DNA from: CAYRHN01 sp964424115
GTDB taxonomy: Bacteria > Chloroflexota > Anaerolineae > Anaerolineales > Anaerolineaceae
Direction of reading: 5' to 3'
Length of the DNA stretch: 19,905 nucleotides
Assembly (NCBI GenBank): GCA_964424115.1
Contig: CAYRHN010000034.1
Location: 1 to 19,905 of the forward strand
A model generated the notes under the pieces. That model saw only the letters and a program-made list of their open reading frames with translations. It had not been told where the DNA came from and ran no database searches. A program made the translations under genes and the position numbers. Positions within the stretch are counted from its first letter, which is position 1; each line of letters starts with the position of its first letter. Shown piece by piece: positions 14,919-19,905 of this stretch.

Positions 14919-16523
14919 TCAGCGGGTGATCATTGGCAGGAAGGCCTTGATCTCCAGCACCGGCGAGCCGCTGCGGTAATAGTTTCCGCGACCGGTGCCC
15001 CACAGGATGCGCGCGTTGGCGGTGCCGGGCAGATCGTAGGCCAATACGCCGGATAAGACTGAATTGATCACCACCTCCAGGTCGGCATCGGAATCAATAT
15101 TCGCCAGGGTCGGGGCGGCTAATGCGCCGTTCCAAGAGGTGGCGCCATAGGCCGCCGGAAGGCTGACCGATTGCAACAGCACGCCCTGCGAGCTGAGAAT
15201 GATCAGCTTGCCGGTACGCACCTGGTCTTTCTGCACCCAGGTGGTGAAAATGACCTCTGCCTGGCCGTTGTTATCCAGGTCAGCCACTGCCGGGGGAGAG
15301 GCAAAGGTGATGTAACCGTCGGCCGGATTGTAGACAGAGTAAGGCCAGCTGCCGTGTTCGGTCTTGTCCAGCCAGTAGGCGTGCACCCGCCCGTCGTAGG
15401 ACGAATACAGGATCTCCTTTTTGCCATCGCTGTCCAGGTCAGCCAGTACCGGGTTGGGCAGGCTGGTCTCGATCACCTCCCAGTTTTCGCTCAGCGGCGC
15501 GGCGGAGGCATCGGGTGTGGGAATGACCGTCCAATCGTAGGCGCCGGCGGCCCAACGGGTGCGGTCGGGATTGAAGATGAAGGGCATTTCATATAGATCT
15601 ACATATCCTGGAAGGTCAGGATCGCAACTATACACATTACCCACCACCACGATCTCCAGCGTGCCGTTGCCGTCCAGGTCGCTGATGGTGGGGGCCGAGT
15701 TGGCGAAGTTAGGGCGATTCTCCCCGTTTTCACAGTCTGTCCATCCGCGAATGTCAGCCGCCTGGTCCACGTTCACCCCCACCTGGCTCCAATATTTCCC
15801 GGAGCCAAAGAGACTGCTGGCAGAGACCTGCGCTCCGCTGCTGTGAAAAGCATTGATGTAATGCACGTCGCTGGGGCCGATGATCTCGGCCAGCCCGTCG
15901 CCGGTCAGGTCGGCGGCAGCCAGGTTCTGGTTATAGCAGCCTGCGGCGTAACCGCTGGCTGAGGTGAGACGCTGGGGCCAGCCGGTGCGCAGGCTGCCGG
16001 TGTGTTCATAGACATACCACTGGTTCTCGCTGTCGGTCGAGGCGGACAAGATCTCCAGATCGCCGTTGTTGTCGATGTCGTATACCCCCAGAGAACGGAA
16101 TTCATTGGTGGTGGGGTTCTGCTCCCAGACCTTCGTGCCGTTGTGGTTGTACACGCTGAGATACCCGTCGCCCTGGGCGATGACGATCTCCAGGTCGCCG
16201 TCGCCTTCCAGATCAGCCAGGGCAATGTCCGGCCAGATGCGCCCGCCGGGGGTGTCGATCTCCGGCACCTTCAGCGTGCCGCTGGCGCCATTGAGGATGA
16301 AGAGGGAATACATTCCCGAGATCACCTCGATATTGCCGTCGTTGTCCAGGTCGGCCACCGCCGGGGAGGCATACCAGCTGGTCTGACACCAGGTGGAGAA
16401 GCAGCCACCTCTTTGCCACTTGAGCACGGGGGCGCTGATGCTTTGCAGCGAAGCCGCCTGGGAAGGGCCGGTGAGCGCCAGCAGCCCGAAAAGCGTGGTC
16501 AGGAACAATATCCAGCGTTTCAT
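14919..16523 (-). CDS. Secreted FG-GAP/VCBS beta-propeller protein
   Basis: A 534-residue exported protein. A classic signal peptide covers residues 1 to about 23 (MKRWILFLTTLFGLLALTG, cleavage after SQA). About eight propeller motifs follow, each with a calcium-binding DxDxDGxxE-like loop: VADLDNDGNIEV, LADLEGDGDLEI, YDIDNNGDLEI, AADLTGDGLAEI, ISDLDGNGTLEI, LADLDSDGKKEI, VADLDNNGQAEV and LANIDSDADLEV. These form an integrin-alpha-like propeller that binds ligands or carbohydrate outside the cell. The last residues, IKAFLPMITR, look like the short LPxxxR-type tail I associate with exported Chloroflexota proteins. The frame is open far upstream (to 16970), but the ATG at 16523 has AAGGAG seven bases before it and is followed directly by the signal peptide. 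It is divergent from the response-regulator gene, and the truncated MalT-like gene follows in the same direction. Confidence 0.9.
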   Translation of the reverse strand: MKRWILFLTTLFGLLALTGPSQAASLQSISAPVLKWQRGGCFSTWCQTSWYASPAVADLDNDGNIEVISGMYSLFILNGASGTLKVPEIDTPGGRIWPDIALADLEGDGDLEIVIAQGDGYLSVYNHNGTKVWEQNPTTNEFRSLGVYDIDNNGDLEILSASTDSENQWYVYEHTGSLRTGWPQRLTSASGYAAGCYNQNLAAADLTGDGLAEIIGPSDVHYINAFHSSGAQVSASSLFGSGKYWSQVGVNVDQAADIRGWTDCENGENRPNFANSAPTISDLDGNGTLEIVVVGNVYSCDPDLPGYVDLYEMPFIFNPDRTRWAAGAYDWTVIPTPDASAAPLSENWEVIETSLPNPVLADLDSDGKKEILYSSYDGRVHAYWLDKTEHGSWPYSVYNPADGYITFASPPAVADLDNNGQAEVIFTTWVQKDQVRTGKLIILSSQGVLLQSVSLPAAYGATSWNGALAAPTLANIDSDADLEVVINSVLSGVLAYDLPGTANARILWGTGRGNYYRSGSPVLEIKAFLPMITR

Positions 16524-16542
16524 TAGGAATCTCCTTGTGATT

Positions 16543-16577
16543 AAGACCATTATTACATAGAATGGTCTTCGGTACAA
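16543..16577 (-). promoter_or_regulatory. Promoter of the propeller gene overlapped by a 9-bp inverted repeat (operator candidate)
   Basis: On the minus strand TTGTAC (16577-16572) and AATAAT (16554-16549) are spaced by 17 bases, and the ATG is 26 bases beyond the -10. A perfect inverted repeat, AAGACCATT (16543-16551) and AATGGTCTT (16561-16569), covers the -10 box, so a repressor bound there would block transcription. Confidence 0.55.
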
Positions 16578-16593
16578 TTCATAAATTATGCCT

Positions 16594-16618
16594 GATGTGA
16601 ATTCGAACAATTCACATC
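16594..16618. promoter_or_regulatory. 10-bp perfect inverted repeat in the divergent promoter region
   Basis: GATGTGAATT (16594-16603) and AATTCACATC (16609-16618) are perfect mirror complements around CGAAC. No T run follows on either strand, so an operator for a dimeric regulator is more likely than a terminator. Confidence 0.5.
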
Positions 16619-16623
16619 CGATG

Positions 16624-16657
16624 TAAGAAATCCGTGAAATCCATTCCATCCGTGTTC
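16624..16657. repeat. Intergenic ATCCGTG tandem motif, copy 2
   Basis: ATCC units begin at 16630, 16639 and 16648, an exact nine-base period. The first 13 bases (16624-16636) are identical to 12073-12085. Confidence 0.5.
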
Positions 16658-16710
16658 GAAATGATTGAACTCTCTTCAGACGTAAATTGGAAAAACTGAC
16701 TTCAAGAAAC

Positions 16711-16744
16711 CTGCCACAATTCTGCCACAAACCTTTGGTATACT
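16711..16744 (+). promoter_or_regulatory. Pho-box-like direct repeat and -10 box of the response-regulator gene
   Basis: CTGCCACAATT (16711-16721) is followed by CTGCCACAAAC (16722-16732), two 11-bp repeats like the PhoB box (CTGTCAT-type, 11-bp period). TATACT at 16739-16744 starts 17 bases after the second CTG. The repeats replace the -35 region, as in activator-dependent Pho promoters. Only six bases separate the -10 box from the ATG at 16751, so the mRNA is probably leaderless. Confidence 0.65.
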
Positions 16745-16750
16745 GAAACC

Positions 16751-17446
16751 ATGAATCCCGCCCGAATCCTGGTGGTGGATGACGAGCAGGCCGTGCGCGA
16801 CCTGATCGTCTACGCCCTAAAGAAAGCCCATTACGAGGTGCTGACCGCCGCCGACGGTCGCCGCGCCCTGGAGCTGGCCGCCCGCGAGGCGCCCGACCTG
16901 ATCCTGCTGGATCTGATGCTGCCGGAGGTGGACGGGCTGGACGTGTGCCGCGAACTGCGCCGCACCTCACGCATACCGGTGATCATGATCACCGCCCGCG
17001 GGGAGGAGGTGGACCGCGTGGTGGGGTTGGAACTGGGCGCGGACGACTACATGGTCAAGCCTTTTAGCCTGCGCGAGCTGGTGGCGCGGATCAAGGCGGT
17101 CCTGCGCCGCGCCCAGCCGGAGGCTCAGACGGGCGCCAAGGTGCTGACCGGCTCGGGCGGGCTGCGCCTGGAGGTGGAAGAACGCGCCGCCTGGGTGGGG
17201 GAACAGCCGCTGGAACTGACCCGCCTGGAATTCGATCTGCTGGCGGCGCTGCTGCGCGCCGCCGGGCGGGTGCTGACGCGCGAGCGGCTGCTGGAGCAGG
17301 TGTGGGGCTACGACTTTGCCGGGGATACCCGCGCGGTGGACAGCGCGGTCAAGCGGCTGCGTTCTGTTTTGCGCATAGCCAATATTTCGGCAGACGGGAT
17401 CGAATCCGTGCGCGGGGTCGGTTACAAATATGTCCATAAATCCTGA
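16751..17446 (+). CDS. OmpR/PhoB-family response regulator
   Basis: A 231-residue two-component response regulator. The receiver domain has the acidic pocket D10-D11, phosphoacceptor D54 in LILLDLMLP, T81 and K103 (MVKPFS). A winged-helix DNA-binding domain (about 130-228) has LTRLEFDLLAALL, the recognition-helix part DTRAVDSAVKRLRSVL and the wing RGVGYKY. Length and all key residues are those of a working PhoB/OmpR-type activator. There is no Shine-Dalgarno sequence; TATACT lies six bases before the ATG, which points to a leaderless transcript. The next gene, a histidine kinase, overlaps its last 17 bases. An 11-bp-period direct repeat in its promoter, of the type PhoB-family proteins bind, suggests autoregulation. 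Confidence 0.95.
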   Translation: MNPARILVVDDEQAVRDLIVYALKKAHYEVLTAADGRRALELAAREAPDLILLDLMLPEVDGLDVCRELRRTSRIPVIMITARGEEVDRVVGLELGADDYMVKPFSLRELVARIKAVLRRAQPEAQTGAKVLTGSGGLRLEVEERAAWVGEQPLELTRLEFDLLAALLRAAGRVLTRERLLEQVWGYDFAGDTRAVDSAVKRLRSVLRIANISADGIESVRGVGYKYVHKS

Positions 17447-18947
17447 TCTCAAGCCCTCTCGACGGGAATCTGCGGCGAAAAGATTTCCCCTCAGCCTGCG
17501 TCTGGCGGGCGGCTACCTGCTGGTCATCCTGCTCGGCATGGGGCTGGCGGCGCTGCTCTCCTGGCTGGCGGTGGAGAACCTCTATTTGCAAACCCAACGC
17601 GATAATCTATTGGCCCAGGCCAAGACCGCCGCGGCGGCCCTGAAAGGCACTTCCTCCCTTGGGATCACTACCGGCGAATATAATCAGACTGCTAACGTGA
17701 TGCCTGGTATCCACACCCGCCTGATCGACCCGCAGGGCGGGGTGGTGATCGATCTGGCCGGGGGTGTCAACGCCGGGGGGGTAGAACTGCCCACCCTGGC
17801 GCAGAATTCGGTAGGGCAGGTCACAAGCAAAGAATTGCTCGCCCGCCCGGAGATCGCCGAGGCGCTGGAGGGTAGGCCCGGCACAGCCGAACGCCGGGTG
17901 GAGGCGGCCGGCGGGAGGCGGGTGTTGTACGCGGCTGCCCCGGTCCTGGCAGCGAACGGCGCGGTAGTGCAGATCGTCTACCTGGCTACGCCCCTGCCGG
18001 ATACACAGTGGGCGGTCCTGCCGGATTGGTTGCGCTGGCAATTCGCCGCGCTGATCTTGCTTGGCGTACTGCTGACCGGCGCGGTGGGTTTCCTGCTGGC
18101 AAGGCGCATTGCCCGCCCGCTGGAGAACCTTTCCCGTGCGGCGGCGGCAGTGGCGCAGGGTGACCTGGCCCAATCCGTCCCGGAGGATGCCGGAATTGCC
18201 GAGCTGGCAGCGGTAGGGCGATCTTTCAATGCCATGACATCTGCCCTGCGCCAATCTGATCAAGCCCGGACGGCTTTTATCTCGGATGTCAGCCACGAAT
18301 TACGCACCCCGCTGACCGTGATCAAGGGCACCATCGAGACCCTGCAGGACGGCGCGCTGGACGATATGGAGGTGCGCGGCCCCTTCCTGGAGTCGATGGA
18401 CCGCGAGACGGAGCGCCTGATCCGCATGGTCAACGATCTGCTGGTGCTCACCCGCGCGGATGCCGGTGCGCTTGCCCTGCGCTGCCAGCCGGTCGACCTG
18501 GGCGGATTGGCGCGCGCCCGCTGCGCAGTCCTGGCCGGGCTGGCGGATGAAAAGCAGGTCAGGCTCAGCGCGCCTTTAGAGGGGGAGGCTTATTTCTTGA
18601 ATGGCGACCCGGACCGCCTGGCCCAGGTGCTGGATAATCTTTTGAACAATGCCGTCCGCTATTCACCCCCAGGGGGAGAGGTGGCGGTGGAGGTCTTCCG
18701 CCAGGGAGAGCGCGTCTTTTGCCGGGTTTCCGACCAGGGGCCGGGCATTCCTGCCGAACACTTGCCGCGTATCTTCGACCGTTTCTACCGCGTGGAGGCG
18801 GCCCGCGAGCGTGAGGGGCAATCGGCGGGCAGCGGGTTGGGGCTGGCCATTGTGCGCAGCCTGGTGCAGGCGCACGGGGGAGAGGTCTTGGCTGAGAGTA
18901 AGATCGGCCAAGGCACAGCGATCACCTTCTGGTTGCCGGTGGATTAA
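17430..18947 (+). CDS. Membrane sensor histidine kinase (HAMP, HisKA, HATPase)
   Basis: A 505-residue partner kinase of the preceding regulator. Membrane helix one is about residues 26-48, an extracytoplasmic sensor about 50-195, helix two about 203-223, and HAMP follows (ARRIARPLENLSRAAAAVAQ, ELAAVGRSFNAMTSAL). The HisKA domain has the phosphorylated H289 in FISDVSHELRTPLT, and the ATPase domain has the N box DNLLNNAVRYSPPGG (from D402), DQGPGIP, the F box FDRFYR and the G2 box GSGLGLAI. The order and length match PhoR/BaeS-type kinases, but the sensor domain gives no clue to the ligand. The ATG at 17430 overlaps the regulator gene by 17 bases, so the two are co-translated. The stop is followed 26 bases later by a Pho-box-like repeat belonging to the next promoter. 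Confidence 0.95.
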   Translation: MSINPDLKPSRRESAAKRFPLSLRLAGGYLLVILLGMGLAALLSWLAVENLYLQTQRDNLLAQAKTAAAALKGTSSLGITTGEYNQTANVMPGIHTRLIDPQGGVVIDLAGGVNAGGVELPTLAQNSVGQVTSKELLARPEIAEALEGRPGTAERRVEAAGGRRVLYAAAPVLAANGAVVQIVYLATPLPDTQWAVLPDWLRWQFAALILLGVLLTGAVGFLLARRIARPLENLSRAAAAVAQGDLAQSVPEDAGIAELAAVGRSFNAMTSALRQSDQARTAFISDVSHELRTPLTVIKGTIETLQDGALDDMEVRGPFLESMDRETERLIRMVNDLLVLTRADAGALALRCQPVDLGGLARARCAVLAGLADEKQVRLSAPLEGEAYFLNGDPDRLAQVLDNLLNNAVRYSPPGGEVAVEVFRQGERVFCRVSDQGPGIPAEHLPRIFDRFYRVEAAREREGQSAGSGLGLAIVRSLVQAHGGEVLAESKIGQGTAITFWLPVD

Positions 18948-18972
18948 ATCACGGATAGATATTACCCAATTC

Positions 18973-19006
18973 CTGCCACGATCCTGACACACGCCGGGGA
19001 TAGGAT
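18973..19006 (+). promoter_or_regulatory. Pho-box-like direct repeat and -10 box of the SIMPL gene
   Basis: CTGCCACGATC (18973-18983) is followed by CTGACACACGC (18984-18994), 11-bp period. A weak -10, TAGGAT, is at 19001-19006, again exactly 17 bases after the second CTG, as in the regulator promoter. Transcription would start near 19013, just before the ribosome site AAGGAGA. Confidence 0.55.
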
Positions 19007-19027
19007 GGAAGTGAAGGAGAATCCACC

Positions 19028-19834
19028 ATGAAAAATAATTCCAACCTGACCCATCTTGTCATTATCGGCCTACTGGTGATCCTGGCACTGAACGGATTTC
19101 ACCAGCCGCAAAGCGCCGCCGCTGCGCAGGTCTCTCCGGCTGAACCGGCCCAGGCCGCCTGCGCCACCGGGCGCACGGTGACCGTCTCCGGGGCGGCGGT
19201 GGTGTATGTGACCCCCGACCGGGCGATGATCCAGCTGGGCGTGCAGTCCAACGGTTCCACCCCCGATGCCACCCGCGCCGCAAATGCGCTGGAGATCCAG
19301 CGCGTGATCCAATCCATCACTGCCCTGGGGGTGGAAGCGAAGGATATTGCCACCGATTACTACATCGTTTATCCGGTCTATAACGATTACAGCGACCTGG
19401 TGATCAAGGGTTACCGCATCGACAATACCATTTCGGTCACCTTGCGCGATATCACCCTGGCCGATGATGTGATCGTGGCCGCGCTTAAGGCGGGCGCCAA
19501 CGAGGTGCAGGATGTGCAGTTCTACCTGAGCAACCTGCGCCAGTACCGTGACCAGGCGCGTGGGATGGCAGTGCAGGCGGCCGGAGAGAAAGCCCAGGCG
19601 CTGGCATCAGCTGCCGGAGCGCAGGCGGGCTGCGTGCTGACCATCAATGAGAATACCTGGACGCAATATTACGGCTCGTGGGCTGGCAGTCGCCAGACAG
19701 CCATCTGGGCCCAGAATACCTACACCAATGCCGGGACGACCGGCGCAGAAGGGCTGGATTCGGACGATTCGCCGATCACGCTCGGGCAGATCGCCGTGCG
19801 GGCTGAGGTGAACGCCACCTATAGCATTCAATAA
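19028..19834 (+). CDS. Secreted SIMPL-domain (DUF541) protein
   Basis: A 268-residue exported protein. A hydrophobic stretch (about residues 9-25) acts as signal peptide or anchor, followed by an Ala-rich linker. The SIMPL/DUF541 domain runs from about residue 47 to the end: TVTVSGAAVVYVTPDRAMIQLGV at its start, then ALGVEAKDIATDYYIVYPVY, GYRIDNTISVTLRD, GANEVQDVQFYLS and ARGMAVQAAGEKAQALASAAG. Close relatives include BP26/OMP28-type periplasmic proteins and YggE, which are linked to stress tolerance, but the biochemical role is not settled. The ATG has AAGGAG eight bases upstream. It is the third gene after the two-component pair but has its own promoter with a Pho-box-like element, so it is probably a target of that system. 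Confidence 0.92.
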   Translation: MKNNSNLTHLVIIGLLVILALNGFHQPQSAAAAQVSPAEPAQAACATGRTVTVSGAAVVYVTPDRAMIQLGVQSNGSTPDATRAANALEIQRVIQSITALGVEAKDIATDYYIVYPVYNDYSDLVIKGYRIDNTISVTLRDITLADDVIVAALKAGANEVQDVQFYLSNLRQYRDQARGMAVQAAGEKAQALASAAGAQAGCVLTINENTWTQYYGSWAGSRQTAIWAQNTYTNAGTTGAEGLDSDDSPITLGQIAVRAEVNATYSIQ

Positions 19835-19843
19835 AGTTCAAGA

Positions 19844-19876
19844 AAAAGCTCCTGGAGTTTGGCTATATTCCAGGGG
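19844..19876. terminator. Candidate terminator hairpin at the right edge
   Basis: CTCCTGGA (19849-19856) pairs with TCCAGGGG (19869-19876), with one G-U pair. On the minus strand it is followed by CTTTTTCTT, so it may end a gene entering from the right. On the plus strand it follows the SIMPL stop by 14 bases but lacks a T run. Confidence 0.45.
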
Positions 19877-19905
19877 TAGTTGAAAAAAAGAAGCCTCTTG
19901 AGTAA

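Noticed and set aside
16524..16970. N-terminal extension of the propeller protein up to 16970
   Set aside because: It would overlap the response-regulator gene antisense, and the signal peptide and ribosome site place the start at 16523.

Overview
The window looks like chromosomal DNA of an uncultured or little-studied Chloroflexota bacterium, most likely of the Anaerolineae type. This rests on the mix of families: a MalT-like STAND regulator, an FG-GAP/VCBS propeller protein ending in an LPMITR-type tail, a very long Thr/Pro stalk protein, tandem GNAT proteins and GC-rich protein-coding DNA. It is an inference; no marker gene settles the taxonomy.

Left end (1-1880): the window opens inside a tRNA-His(GUG) gene, of which the 3' part with encoded CCA is present, followed by a strong terminator. 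After it come an APH-type phosphotransferase and a small four-cysteine protein. A perfect 30-bp copy of the tRNA 3' region (12-41) recurs at 1753-1782, so this 1.7-kb segment is bracketed like a tRNA-targeted insertion or its remnant. A REP-like palindrome follows.

1877-6260 (minus strand): a GT87/DUF2029-like multi-pass membrane glycosyltransferase, with its own -10 box, and a three-gene ABC-2 type transporter operon (ATPase and two paralogous permeases) with a promoter and a closing hairpin.

6260-12027 (plus strand): a 332-base intergenic region with a probable structured leader, then a tightly packed three-gene operon: a membrane HD-GYP c-di-GMP phosphodiesterase with an extracytoplasmic sensor, a 924-residue membrane-anchored protein with an almost 490-residue Thr/Pro stalk carrying Calx-beta and Ig-like domains, and a tandem GNAT acetyltransferase.

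12028-16523 (minus strand): a conserved-looking protein of unknown function; a truncated MalT-like regulator joined out of frame to the C-terminal end of an unrelated membrane protein (a deletion scar); and a secreted beta-propeller protein.

16524-19905 (plus strand): a divergent promoter region with two perfect inverted repeats, then an OmpR/PhoB-family response regulator, its overlapping histidine kinase and a secreted SIMPL-domain protein. The promoters of the regulator and of the SIMPL gene share an 11-bp-period direct repeat of CTGnCA type at exactly the same distance from the -10 box. This suggests that the response regulator controls both itself and the SIMPL gene. This small regulon is the best-supported new observation in the window.
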